A DNA stretch of 64,000 nt from Calditrichota bacterium (GTDB lineage: Bacteria; Calditrichota; Calditrichia; Calditrichales; J004). Position 1 is the stretch's first letter, and each line of letters opens with the position of its first letter. The translations under genes were made by a program, and so were the position numbers. The notes beneath the pieces were generated by a model. The model searched no databases. It was not told the DNA's origin and was given only the letters and a program-made list of their open reading frames with translations. The stretch covers positions 62,001 through 126,000 of the forward strand of contig JABFGF010000008.1 in assembly GCA_013112635.1 (NCBI GenBank), given 5' to 3'. Shown piece by piece: positions 18,027 through 26,400 of this stretch.

Positions 18027-18611
18027 GTGAAAAAATTCTCTTTAAGACAACAGCAAATATTAGAAGCTGCAATCGAGCTTATCTCTGAAAAAAGCATCAT
18101 GGGTTTAACCATCAAGAATCTCTCCCAAAAAATCGGAGTAACAGAAGGTGCTCTGTACAGGCACTTTAATAGTAAGTTTGAAATCCTCCTCGGTATACTT
18201 AAAGTTTTTCAAAGAGAGGCGCAAAAATCATTGGACGAAACATGTTCTACAAATGATACGGCTTTTACAAAAATAGAGAATATCTTTTTACATCATTTAA
18301 AATATTTTTCTGAAAAACCGGCGGTAACTGCTGTAATTTTTTCTGAGAGTATTTTTCAAAGCGACCATCAACTTGCCCAGGAAGTTTTAAACCTATTAAA
18401 AAAACATGAAGAAACCCTTAGTTGTGTTATAGAAGAAGGCCAAAAAAACAATGAAATAATTAAAACGATTCCAAAAGAGGAGCTTGTACGAATCATTATT
18501 GGGACTATCCGTTATTTTGTGACTCAGTGGCGTTTATCGCATTTTGAATTTGATCTTAACCAGGAAGGAAAAAAAATATTAAACAGCATTAAAGGGTTAA
18601 TAAAAAAGTAA
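18027..18611 (+). CDS. TetR/AcrR-family transcriptional regulator
   Basis: This is a 194-residue protein. The N-terminal helix-turn-helix is clear: QQILEAAIELISEKS, then LTIKNLSQKIGVTEGALYRHFNSKFEIL (about residues 9-55). The C-terminal ligand-binding half is variable, as usual. The start is GTG at 18027. A perfect palindrome ends 12 bases before it and a related dyad lies between its stop and the next gene, so it probably represses itself and the membrane cluster downstream. Its ligand is unknown; relatives next to FadL-type genes often sense lipophilic compounds. Confidence 0.9.
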   Translation: MKKFSLRQQQILEAAIELISEKSIMGLTIKNLSQKIGVTEGALYRHFNSKFEILLGILKVFQREAQKSLDETCSTNDTAFTKIENIFLHHLKYFSEKPAVTAVIFSESIFQSDHQLAQEVLNLLKKHEETLSCVIEEGQKNNEIIKTIPKEELVRIIIGTIRYFVTQWRLSHFEFDLNQEGKKILNSIKGLIKK

Positions 18612-18628
18612 AAAAATTTACACAAAAA

Positions 18629-18644
18629 GTAAGTGAACGTTTAC
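18629..18644. promoter_or_regulatory. Probable TetR operator site 2
   Basis: GTAAGTGAACGTTTAC shares the GTAAGT half-site and the TTAC end with the palindrome at 17999, at the same 16-bp length. It lies 37 bases before the start of the first gene of the membrane cluster. Confidence 0.65.
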
Positions 18645-18680
18645 TTAAATATTTAGAAGATTTAATTTAAAGGAAGAAAA

Positions 18681-20207
18681 ATGAAATCATCGTTAAACCG
18701 TTTTCAATATCTTTTTCAATCCACAAAGGGGTTGACTCTGGTAGCTATCTCAATGGTGGCGCTTGTTACGGCCATCTGGGGGACACTATCGGGTCCTATG
18801 GTGGAGTGGGGTGTTAGGGACTTTGTTGTTGATCTTTTAGGAATGGAACTTCACCACTGGGAACGCGAAGGCAGGATAATAATGCTATATCATGCCATTG
18901 CCATGGCGATTCTGGCCATTGAAGTTTATTTCATAACTTCGATAGTTCCAATGAAAAAACATCAGCAGGTAAATATTAATGCACTGGCCACTGTTGGTTA
19001 TTTAGTTGCAATGATTTTTGGTTTATGGTTTGCATATTTTGGTCATGAATATATTTTTCATGGATTATTTTTAGTTGGCCAGACATTAGTGTTTTTCTCT
19101 GGTGTTTCACTGGCGGCTGCTTTATGGCCCTGGAACAAAGAGTACTATCTTGCTGCTAACAGCGATTATGCCCATACAAAATCAGGTCTGGATCTTGAAC
19201 GGACAGCTCTTTTCACAATGACTGTACTTACTTTAATTTCAGCAACATGGGGAGCTGTGGCCGGTTCATATTGGAGCAATGGCCATGAAACCTTTTTAGC
19301 TGAAAACCTGATTCGTAACCCATATAAAACAGGCTTGGAAAAAGCAATTATTGGTCATTTGCATATAATGCTTTCATTGGTAGCCGTAGCTATTACCCTA
19401 ATTGTGGGTAGATGGGTTGATTTTAAAGGCATTTTACATAAATGGTCAATGTATTTAATGATATTCGGCTCGATCACACTTACTTTTGGTGCATTAGCAG
19501 TTGTTTGGATTCCCTGGGCGCATACTATTATTTACTTCGGATCAGTTGGTGTGATGCTTGCTGCCCTGTTATATGTTATCTATTCATGGAAAAAAATAAT
19601 TCATGAGCGTGTTACTGAATTGGGTCTGGAAAAACCTACATTCTGGCAAAAATTTAAAGCTATGCTGCATGACCCACTCAAATTTGGATCAGGCTGGCAA
19701 ATGGTATTTATGAATTTTACTGTTAGCGGGATTGGTATTTTTATGGCCATTAAGTTGGATAAAATATTCCGGGTTTGGCCAGCACGTGAGGAACGAATTA
19801 CTTTGACTGGTCACTGGCACATTTTGGCGGCAATTATTGCTACAATAATAATAATGTATTACTGGGATATTTCCGGTATGAAAGGTAAAACACGGCAATG
19901 GGCAGGCTGGACACTAATCATTGCCTCGGATATTGCCTTTGCGTCAGCAACTGTTTTTTCTATGAAACGCCTATTTGTTACTGAATATTTTGAAGGACCT
20001 GTTGTTAACTGGACTATGGTTTTAATGGATTTTGGTTTGGGGGCAATTCTTGTAATGATGGCTGTCTTCTTAGGCTGGCGGCTATTTGGGCTTTTTAAGC
20101 AGGAAGGCCTTTGGAAAGCAGAGGCAGCTAATCCCGAGCTTGATGTAAACAGAATACACCCTGCGGTACCAGTTGAAGGTGTCAATGTTGAAGAGGAGAT
20201 TAAATAA
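18681..20207 (+). CDS. Histidine-rich polytopic membrane protein with threefold internal repeat, possible haem protein
   Basis: This 508-residue protein has about 12 transmembrane segments. I do not recognise the family. Three repeats of about 155 residues align, each ending in a helix that starts with histidine: MLYHAIAMAILAIEVYFI (H71), GHLHIMLSLVAVAITLI (H226, H228) and GHWHILAAIIATIIIMYY (H378, H380). WGTLSG near 33-38 also matches WGAVAG near 190-195. Further membrane histidines are at 122, 127 and 281. Such histidines suit haem ligation, and a haem O synthase-like gene lies two genes downstream. The classical haem-copper oxidase HPxVY and HH motifs are absent, so it is not an ordinary oxidase or NO reductase. 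AAAGGAAG precedes the ATG. Confidence 0.6.
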   Translation: MKSSLNRFQYLFQSTKGLTLVAISMVALVTAIWGTLSGPMVEWGVRDFVVDLLGMELHHWEREGRIIMLYHAIAMAILAIEVYFITSIVPMKKHQQVNINALATVGYLVAMIFGLWFAYFGHEYIFHGLFLVGQTLVFFSGVSLAAALWPWNKEYYLAANSDYAHTKSGLDLERTALFTMTVLTLISATWGAVAGSYWSNGHETFLAENLIRNPYKTGLEKAIIGHLHIMLSLVAVAITLIVGRWVDFKGILHKWSMYLMIFGSITLTFGALAVVWIPWAHTIIYFGSVGVMLAALLYVIYSWKKIIHERVTELGLEKPTFWQKFKAMLHDPLKFGSGWQMVFMNFTVSGIGIFMAIKLDKIFRVWPAREERITLTGHWHILAAIIATIIIMYYWDISGMKGKTRQWAGWTLIIASDIAFASATVFSMKRLFVTEYFEGPVVNWTMVLMDFGLGAILVMMAVFLGWRLFGLFKQEGLWKAEAANPELDVNRIHPAVPVEGVNVEEEIK

Positions 20208-21157
20208 TGAAGAGAGCAGTAGCAAAACTAGCATTTTTGACATTGATATTTTTTATTTCCTGCAATGCTCAACAAAAGGTTGAAGTAGCTCCTATTCAAT
20301 TTGTTGATACCGGTGTTGACTCTGAAGCCTGGGTTAAAATCCCCGCGGGTGAGTTTTTAAAAGGGCAGCATCGACATGAAACTATGATTGAAAAAGAGTA
20401 TGAAATTATGGTTACTGATGTCACAAATCTTCAATATGTTAAATATTTAAATGAAGCATTAGCTAAGGGCACGATAATAGTTAAAAAAGATTCTGTTCTT
20501 GGCTATTATCCTGGAGATCCATTTGATGGATTTAAACATGAATTTGAAATTACAGAAGGAAATAAACTATACATCAACTTAGGGGAGCCGGGTATTCGGA
20601 TAAAATTTGATGGTAAACTTTTTTCAGTGATTGGCGGATTTGAAAACCACCCTGTTAGTTTTGTTTCCTGGTTTGGTGCAAATGCTTATGCGCATTTTTA
20701 CGGATGGCGTTTACCATTGGAAAATGAATGGGAAAAAGCTGCACGTGGAACAGACGGGAGAACCTTTCCTTGGGGAGAAGATATTTCAGCTAATGTGGCT
20801 AATTATTTAAGTAGCCATACCCTGTTTGAAAAAATGTATGGTAAGCAAATTACAACAACGCCGGTAGGTTTTTTCAATGGAAACACACACAATGGATATG
20901 AAACTGTAGATAATAAAAGTCCATATGGCTTATACGATATGGCGGGTAATGTTTGGCAATGGTGTGGTGATGATTATCCTGATTTGCATTATCGCTATAT
21001 TCGGGGGGGAAGCAGAACAAATTATGAGTATAATCTTTTTATCTGGGCAAGAAACAGTGCCGGACCCGAGTTCTACAGTATGTATATAGGTTTTCGCTGC
21101 GCCCGTGATGTGCAAGAAAAAGAAGAGGAATTTAAAAATGAAGCAGATCTTGAATAA
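20207..21157 (+). CDS. Formylglycine-generating-enzyme-like (SUMF1 domain) lipoprotein
   Basis: This 316-residue lipoprotein (lipobox FFISC, C19) has a full FGE/SUMF1 fold: WVKIPAGEFLKGQ, EIMVTDVTNLQYVKYLN, HPVSFVSWFGANAYAHFYGWRLPLENEWEKAARG, YGLYDMAGNVWQWCGDDY and YIGFRCARD. The catalytic cysteine pair of true sulfatase-activating enzymes is not evident in the SRTNYEYNLFIWARNSAG region. It is therefore more likely a structural or accessory member, as in NirV-type proteins beside nitrite reductases. It overlaps the previous stop by one base (TAATG), so it is translationally coupled to the His-rich membrane protein and may help to mature it. Confidence 0.8.
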   Translation: MKRAVAKLAFLTLIFFISCNAQQKVEVAPIQFVDTGVDSEAWVKIPAGEFLKGQHRHETMIEKEYEIMVTDVTNLQYVKYLNEALAKGTIIVKKDSVLGYYPGDPFDGFKHEFEITEGNKLYINLGEPGIRIKFDGKLFSVIGGFENHPVSFVSWFGANAYAHFYGWRLPLENEWEKAARGTDGRTFPWGEDISANVANYLSSHTLFEKMYGKQITTTPVGFFNGNTHNGYETVDNKSPYGLYDMAGNVWQWCGDDYPDLHYRYIRGGSRTNYEYNLFIWARNSAGPEFYSMYIGFRCARDVQEKEEEFKNEADLE

Positions 21158-22001
21158 GTTTAAATTATATTGGCCACTTATTAAAAGCCTTCAAACAGGC
21201 TTGCTAATAATAACCGGCATTGCAGGATACATAAGCTCTCAATGTCCGGTAATGACCTGGCAAACATTTTTAGGATTGGTTGGTAGTCTGTTTTTAACAG
21301 TTAGTGGAAGTACAATTCTAAATATGGTCTATGATCGTGACATTGATGCCAAAATGAACAGGACTTCGCACCGTCCTTTACCTTCAGGAAAATTAGATGT
21401 CAAAGAAGCATTAATACTTGGATTAACTTTGTCTTTTGTCGGGGTTTACTGGGCTGTAACATTATCTACTTTATTTGGTGTAATAATTTTTGCAGGACTA
21501 TTTATAGATGTAATTATTTATACAGTTTGGCTTAAACGTAAAACAGCCTGGTCCATTGTTTGGGGAGGTATATCCGGTGGAATGCCAATTTTGGCCGGCA
21601 GGGCTCTTGGCACTGGGGAAATAGATTTGATTGGTCTTCTTTTTACAATATCTATTCTGTTGTGGATACCTACGCACATATTAACATTTAGTATTCGTTA
21701 CTCAAAGGATTATGCACAAGCGGGCGTTCCAACTTTTCCTTCAACATATGGGGAAGATAAAACTCGATTAATTATTGCGATTTCCAGCCTTGGTGCTGCA
21801 TTAGCAATTGTTATTGGTTCTTTTGCACTCGGGCTTAGCTGGGGATATTTAAGATTGCTCGCTGTTTTGGCTATTGGTGTTATCGCTCTGGCCATTTTAA
21901 GTGTATATAAGCCATCAGAAAAAGTTAATTTCGGGCTTTTTAAATATGCTTCAATGTATATGCTTGGATCTATGGTTATGGTTACCTTAGGAACTATTTG
22001 A
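21138..22001 (+). CDS. UbiA-family prenyltransferase, haem O synthase-like
   Basis: This integral membrane protein of about 287 residues contains NMVYDRDIDAKMNRTSHRPL, the first Asp-rich motif of protohaem IX farnesyltransferases, and YSKDYAQAGVPTFP, the second, typical of CyoE/CtaB rather than menaquinone or chlorophyll enzymes. It would transfer a farnesyl group to haem b to give haem O. I chose the ATG at 21138, with AGAGGAA in front of it; the longer frame from 21105 begins with an unlikely Lys-rich stretch. It overlaps the SUMF1-like gene by 20 bases. No haem-copper oxidase gene is in the window, so the product may serve the His-rich protein at 18681. Confidence 0.8.
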   Translation: MKQILNKFKLYWPLIKSLQTGLLIITGIAGYISSQCPVMTWQTFLGLVGSLFLTVSGSTILNMVYDRDIDAKMNRTSHRPLPSGKLDVKEALILGLTLSFVGVYWAVTLSTLFGVIIFAGLFIDVIIYTVWLKRKTAWSIVWGGISGGMPILAGRALGTGEIDLIGLLFTISILLWIPTHILTFSIRYSKDYAQAGVPTFPSTYGEDKTRLIIAISSLGAALAIVIGSFALGLSWGYLRLLAVLAIGVIALAILSVYKPSEKVNFGLFKYASMYMLGSMVMVTLGTI

Positions 22002-22606
22002 TGAAAAAGATTTCCGCTTTGGATAGAATATTATTTCTATTAACCGGGCATGTAGCCGGTTACCAGATAATTAAAGGAATGGAAAGCTTTGATGTATTAA
22101 CAACATTTTATTTTACCGTTTCTTTTGGGATTCTGGTTTTGGCTTGTCTTCTATTGTTACTGTTTGGATTTGAAGTTCTGTCAAATAAGGCTGTTTCTCT
22201 TATTGCAACGGTAATTCCGTTAAGCCTGTCTTTAGGGCTTGTAAATCATTTATTTGCAGATTTTCATGTACATTTCCTGTTTGTGGTAATTATTATTTAT
22301 ATAGTTTTTTTTATGGCGCGTTTTTTTGCATCATCACAATTAGCTTCCCTTATTTTGGCTTTTGTGCATGGGATTGCAGGATTAGTCCTTTTTATTCTTC
22401 CAATTATTATGATCATTCAAGGTAATTCTAATTTGCAGTTTATCCTGGTTAGTTTAGGAAGTATGTTTATTGGGATAGAAGGGATGTTGCTTGCATTTGC
22501 AAAATCAGATAAGTCTATTGTAAACGAAAAAAAGATTTTTGCCATTTTCCCAATAGTTTTGTTATTGGCAACTGTTTCATTTGTAGGTGGTTTGGCTGTT
22601 TATTAA
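22001..22606 (+). CDS. Small polytopic membrane protein, paralogue of the one at 25212
   Basis: This protein of 201 residues has six or seven transmembrane helices and no family I recognise. Its N-terminal half aligns with the protein at 25212: RILFLLTGHVAGYQI against QIVLLLTGLIAIYMI, then LLLLLFGFEVLSNKAVSLIATVIPLSLSLGL against LLIIFGWGALSNKLVAVVSGLIPFALATGL. The ATG overlaps the preceding stop by one base (TGATG), so the two are coupled. I prefer this ATG to the TTG three bases earlier. Presence of two paralogues suggests subunits or assembly factors of the complex encoded here. Confidence 0.7.
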   Translation: MKKISALDRILFLLTGHVAGYQIIKGMESFDVLTTFYFTVSFGILVLACLLLLLFGFEVLSNKAVSLIATVIPLSLSLGLVNHLFADFHVHFLFVVIIIYIVFFMARFFASSQLASLILAFVHGIAGLVLFILPIIMIIQGNSNLQFILVSLGSMFIGIEGMLLAFAKSDKSIVNEKKIFAIFPIVLLLATVSFVGGLAVY

Positions 22607-22746
22607 GAATTGAGAAAAAGAAGGATTTTTTAATAAAACAATTATTAAATAGAAATATTTAAAACAGTTTCTACTACCATAAAAAAAATAAATAGAACGG
22701 GGAGTTTTGTGAAAAATATCCCAAAAAATTTTACATTAATTAGGAA

Positions 22747-22762
22747 GTAAGCATTTACTTAC
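22747..22762. promoter_or_regulatory. Probable TetR operator site 3
   Basis: GTAAGCATTTACTTAC has the same 16-bp length and the same GTAAG/CTTAC arms as the palindrome at 17999. It lies in the 234-base gap before the gene at 22841, suggesting a second transcription unit under the same regulator. Confidence 0.65.
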
Positions 22763-22840
22763 AATAGTTCACTATTAATAAAAAAAGCATTCATGCTATA
22801 CAAAGAGTTATAACAACATTTATTAACCTTAGGAGGTTTC

Positions 22841-23860
22841 ATGTTTAACGAAACAACAAAAACCCAGCGAATAATTATGGGCGTAACTGCCGTCATTGCT
22901 GGTATTTTTATGATGTATTTTGCGCCTACCCAAGGCATGCAAACATTAAAAATTGCACTGGAAAATGTAATGGAAAGACTAATTCCATTTGATCCGGATT
23001 TCTATCCGGCAGTTCCAATTTTAGGTGCTACTTACAGTATCTGGATGGTCCTGTTGTGGCTTACAGGCGCATTTGCCATAGTCTTGGCTAAAAAAGTATA
23101 CGATGGTGAAGAGTGGGCCAGAAGCACCATGCTTGGTATTGTAGCCATCCCGTCTGTTGCAGGAATGACTATGTTAATTCCCTGGATGGTTCTTGTAGTT
23201 TCCGATTATTCAAACGGACCGGTTGCGGGTATTTTGCCTCCACCTGAAGGACTTTCAAAAATGCCTCCTGTTTTATGGACGATGGTTTTCGGATTGATAT
23301 TTTATTATGTATTCCTTCTTGCAGACAAAGACGATTTAAAAAACAAAGCATTAAAAATCATTCCTTATACTTTTCTTGGGGTTGTTGCCGGTATGGTTTT
23401 TATGAATGGCCAGCATGGTGTTCGTTATTTTATCTTCATTCCTGAATATCTTACATACACTTCGTCATTTGATCCGTTGGGTAACTTTTTTACCAATCTA
23501 GATCATTATGATGCCCTTGCTTTAGTCAAAACTTCACAGGCACAAATTGATGCCGGACAGATTACTAAAACAGCACAGGCAGTTTATGATCCTAATACGT
23601 TAACATTATTGCTTGGTGGGTTTATGAATTATGCCTCATCATATTTGATGATTCTCTCAATTCCTTTCCTTGCGATGCGCAAAAAGTTTGGGTATTACAC
23701 AGTTTTAGCAACTGCTTTAGCTACCGCTCTGATTGGTTTTGATGGCTATTTTGTTCGCCATTCCTTTGAATGGGCTGTTGGTGGGCTTATGTCATTGGCA
23801 TTATTTGGAATGTTCCTTCTTCCTGTTTTCAAAAGAATGTTCGTTCCCGTTAAAGAATAA
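22841..23860 (+). CDS. Polytopic membrane protein of unknown function
   Basis: This 339-residue protein has about eight or nine transmembrane segments and no family I recognise. A strong AGGAGG precedes the ATG. A long loop between about 120 and 150 is rich in Pro and Gly (GILPPPEGLSKMPP), and a probably non-cytoplasmic loop with HGVRYFIFIPEYLTYTSSFDPLGNFF lies near 190-220. Histidines occur at HGVRYF, DHYD and RHSFEW, close to membrane borders. It is a single-gene unit, with a TetR-type dyad upstream and a terminator downstream. The operator makes it a likely part of the same system as the 18681 operon. Confidence 0.65.
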   Translation: MFNETTKTQRIIMGVTAVIAGIFMMYFAPTQGMQTLKIALENVMERLIPFDPDFYPAVPILGATYSIWMVLLWLTGAFAIVLAKKVYDGEEWARSTMLGIVAIPSVAGMTMLIPWMVLVVSDYSNGPVAGILPPPEGLSKMPPVLWTMVFGLIFYYVFLLADKDDLKNKALKIIPYTFLGVVAGMVFMNGQHGVRYFIFIPEYLTYTSSFDPLGNFFTNLDHYDALALVKTSQAQIDAGQITKTAQAVYDPNTLTLLLGGFMNYASSYLMILSIPFLAMRKKFGYYTVLATALATALIGFDGYFVRHSFEWAVGGLMSLALFGMFLLPVFKRMFVPVKE

Positions 23861-23878
23861 ATATTGTAAGCCAAAATG

Positions 23879-23909
23879 AAAAGGGTAATTGATGATATTA
23901 CCCTTTTTT
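23879..23909 (+). terminator. Rho-independent terminator
   Basis: An 11-bp stem (AAAAGGGTAAT/ATTACCCTTTT) around a 7-base loop runs into a T-rich tail, directly after the membrane protein gene. Confidence 0.85.
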
Positions 23910-23967
23910 ATAAATAATTAAAACTTTTAGAGAATTGGATTAAATCCCACTGAAAAGGAAATGACTA

Positions 23968-25149
23968 ATGAAAAAGATAATTACGGTTTTAGTAATTCTG
24001 GCTACTTTCTCATCACTACATGCAACGGACGGCGACCAGATGTTAGGTGTTACTGCAATGCAATGGTTACGTGGCGGGGCAGTTGTTGCTTCACCGGTTG
24101 ACGCGCCAAGTATGATCTACAATCCCGCTGCGCTTGGAGCTTTAAAATTTGATAAGATGGCTTTTGATCTCAGTTTAGGAATTTTAAATCCACCAAGAAA
24201 AATTACTTCAATGGCGGGAACAACTGAAAGTGGTTCAAACAGCTATCTTGGTATGGGCAATGGGTTTGCTATAAAACTATCTGATAAAATGTTTTTTGGA
24301 GTTGCAGCAGGAGGAATTTCAGGTATGGGAGTTGATTTTGCATCAACAACATTGCCAGATAATCCAGGAACACCTTTCCCGGAAAACACATCCGTCGTGA
24401 CGAAAAAAGGCTTGTTAAAAATTACTCCTACAATGGCATATAATGTTTCAAAGGATTTGACACTTGGTGTTTCATTGCACATAGGTCATCAATCCATGGC
24501 TTTAAAAACTCCTGGTTTTACAATGCCTCAAACTGAAGTGTTTGGGTTTGGTGGATCAGTCGGTGCAATTTATAAAATTACAGACCAGTTTCAGGCAGGG
24601 TTATCGTATGTATCTAAACTGGATATTGCTGAGTATGAGTTTAATGGAACCAGCCCTATGGCTGGCGAAGGAGTTTATAAAATGGATATGGATGCTCCTC
24701 AAAATTTTGCATTTGGCCTGGCTTACAAACCAGCTAAAGGGATAAATATTGAGGCAGATATAAAGTGGTATAATTTTTCGGATGTAATGGATAAGGTTGA
24801 ATTAAAAACACCAACAGGTGGAGTAATCCCCTTAAACTTCGGTTGGGATGACCAGGTTGTATATGCTTTAGGAATTGACTATGCAGTAATGCCAGGTTTT
24901 TGTGTTAAGGCTGGTTATAATTTTGGGGAAACCCCAATTGCTGGAGAAGATGTTGATAGCAATCTTGGTTCAATAGCTGTTGTTGAACAACACTTCTCAA
25001 TCGGTTTTACAAAACACCTTGGTGATGAATTGCTCGGCACATTGGCGTATACACACGGTTTACACAATGAAGTTAAATCCAGTTTAACACCAAATAAAAT
25101 TGAAGCTGAACAAAATATTGTTTTTTTGCAATTCAGCTATCGTCTATAA
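23968..25149 (+). CDS. FadL/OmpP1/TodX-family outer-membrane channel
   Basis: This 393-residue protein has a signal peptide (residues 1-19, ending HAT) followed by the family N-terminus. MLGVTAMQWLRGGAVVASPVDAPSMIYNPAAL matches the 'GGA-A-A-D-S-YNPA' pattern of FadL proteins, which form a plug inside a 14-strand barrel. Later alternating hydrophobic strands and a C-terminal aromatic (FSYRL) fit an outer-membrane barrel. FadL channels import hydrophobic molecules such as fatty acids or aromatic hydrocarbons. Its presence hints that the TetR-linked cluster handles or responds to a lipophilic compound. Confidence 0.85.
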   Translation: MKKIITVLVILATFSSLHATDGDQMLGVTAMQWLRGGAVVASPVDAPSMIYNPAALGALKFDKMAFDLSLGILNPPRKITSMAGTTESGSNSYLGMGNGFAIKLSDKMFFGVAAGGISGMGVDFASTTLPDNPGTPFPENTSVVTKKGLLKITPTMAYNVSKDLTLGVSLHIGHQSMALKTPGFTMPQTEVFGFGGSVGAIYKITDQFQAGLSYVSKLDIAEYEFNGTSPMAGEGVYKMDMDAPQNFAFGLAYKPAKGINIEADIKWYNFSDVMDKVELKTPTGGVIPLNFGWDDQVVYALGIDYAVMPGFCVKAGYNFGETPIAGEDVDSNLGSIAVVEQHFSIGFTKHLGDELLGTLAYTHGLHNEVKSSLTPNKIEAEQNIVFLQFSYRL

Positions 25150-25211
25150 CAGGTTTAAATATTGATGATTTCAAATCATTTTTACCCAACGAATAAACCA
25201 GGAGGCTTATC

Positions 25212-25841
25212 ATGACTTTATTCGATCAAATTGTGCTACTGTTAACAGGGCTAATTGCCATCTATATGATTTGGTTTTTTGTTAAAAGACAAAAGTCCGC
25301 TGAAAATAATGGTGTAACGAACATTTATTATATTATTTCTTTTACAGTGTTTTTAGTGGCGGGGTTATTACTAATCATTTTTGGTTGGGGTGCTTTGTCC
25401 AATAAACTTGTGGCTGTTGTTTCAGGACTTATACCTTTTGCCCTGGCAACCGGATTGATTGCCAAATATTATCCCAAAATGGAAAAAGGCTATCTTGCCC
25501 TAATGTTATTTGGATTAGTACTTATTACTCTGACAAAATATGGTGATATGATAGTTATGGGAAAAATTGTTTATCCGTTGTTTCATTCTATTGCCGGTTT
25601 AACAATATTTTTTGTTCCTATTTTAGTTGTTAAAGCAACAAAAATTAGCACGCCATTTATTAATATAACCGTGGGCGGGACTTTGATTGGCTTGGGAGGC
25701 ATTGCTTTAGGATTCTTATCAGCAGGATCCCAATTATTATTCTTTTCTCAGGAATTTGTTTTAATGATCCTTGCGCCTCTTTTATTTCTAACTGCGCTTT
25801 TCTTTGCATTAGGTTTTATAAAAGGAATCGATTTAGGTTAA
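25212..25841 (+). CDS. Small polytopic membrane protein, paralogue of the one at 22001
   Basis: This 209-residue protein has about six or seven transmembrane helices. CCAGGAGG precedes the ATG. It shares its N-terminal half with the protein at 22001 (LLTG-IA-Y-I and FGxxxLSNKxVAVxSxxIPxxLxxGL patterns), although the two genes are 3.2 kb apart within the cluster. The family is unknown to me. It follows the FadL gene closely and ends at a hairpin terminator. Confidence 0.7.
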   Translation: MTLFDQIVLLLTGLIAIYMIWFFVKRQKSAENNGVTNIYYIISFTVFLVAGLLLIIFGWGALSNKLVAVVSGLIPFALATGLIAKYYPKMEKGYLALMLFGLVLITLTKYGDMIVMGKIVYPLFHSIAGLTIFFVPILVVKATKISTPFINITVGGTLIGLGGIALGFLSAGSQLLFFSQEFVLMILAPLLFLTALFFALGFIKGIDLG

Positions 25842-25855
25842 CACTTTGCAGCCAG

Positions 25856-25891
25856 ACAGAGGGGTTCTTTCTTTTTGAAGAACCTCTTTTT
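25856..25891 (+). terminator. Rho-independent terminator
   Basis: AGAGGGGTTCTT pairs with AAGAACCTCT, with two extra G bases on one side, and is followed by TTTTT. It sits between the gene at 25212 and the next membrane protein. Confidence 0.75.
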
Positions 25892-25901
25892 CTAATAAGA
25901 T

Positions 25902-26357
25902 ATGATAAAGAAACCCGCAGTTAATAAGCATTACTTACTTCTAATATCCGGATCAATGTGGAGCAGCGTTGGTGTTTTACTTATTTGGATCGCTATAAAC
26001 TGGTTTCATTTACTTACCAGTTTACAAATTATTTTTGCGATTCTAATTGGAGCGGCGCTTGCTATTGCGATTAGCTGGTTTGGTTTTATCACTTTAGCAA
26101 AAAAAAATGCGCGAAGAATACTTGAGTATCCGGAATACGTCTGTGTTTTTGCCTTTCAGAGATGGCAAATGTACCTATTAATTGCTGTTATGATGAGTAT
26201 GGGGATTTTTATGCGTACTTCTTCACTTTTTCCGAAATACTTACTAGTACCAGTTTATATAGGAATTGGTCTTGCTCTTTTTGCATCAAGTTTTAGTTAT
26301 TATCGAATTATGTATAATGAGAAAAAATCTCGACTCATTTCAAAACCCCTTTCTTAA
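25902..26357 (+). CDS. Four-helix membrane protein of unknown function
   Basis: This 151-residue protein has four predicted transmembrane helices (about 10-32, 36-58, 86-104 and 110-132). A conserved-looking core, EYVCVFAFQRWQMYLLIAVMMSMG followed by RTSSLFPKYLLVPVYIGIGLAL, suggests a real family, but I cannot name it. The start lies just 10 bases after a terminator and has no clear ribosome-binding site. A read-through or leaderless transcript is possible. Confidence 0.6.
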   Translation: MIKKPAVNKHYLLLISGSMWSSVGVLLIWIAINWFHLLTSLQIIFAILIGAALAIAISWFGFITLAKKNARRILEYPEYVCVFAFQRWQMYLLIAVMMSMGIFMRTSSLFPKYLLVPVYIGIGLALFASSFSYYRIMYNEKKSRLISKPLS

Positions 26358-26400
26358 AAAACTATTATCCAAAGTCTAAAAATATGAAAGAAAAATTATT

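Noticed and set aside
18681-20207. Assignment as haem-copper oxidase or nitric oxide reductase subunit I
   Set aside because: No HPxVY or HH motif for the copper site; the histidines follow a different, repeated spacing.
20207-21157. True sulfatase-activating formylglycine-generating enzyme
   Set aside because: The catalytic cysteine pair is not visible and no sulfatase gene is nearby.
25924-25942. TAAGCATTACTTAC as a fourth TetR site
   Set aside because: It is one base shorter than the 16-bp sites, lacks the left GTAAG arm and lies inside a coding sequence.
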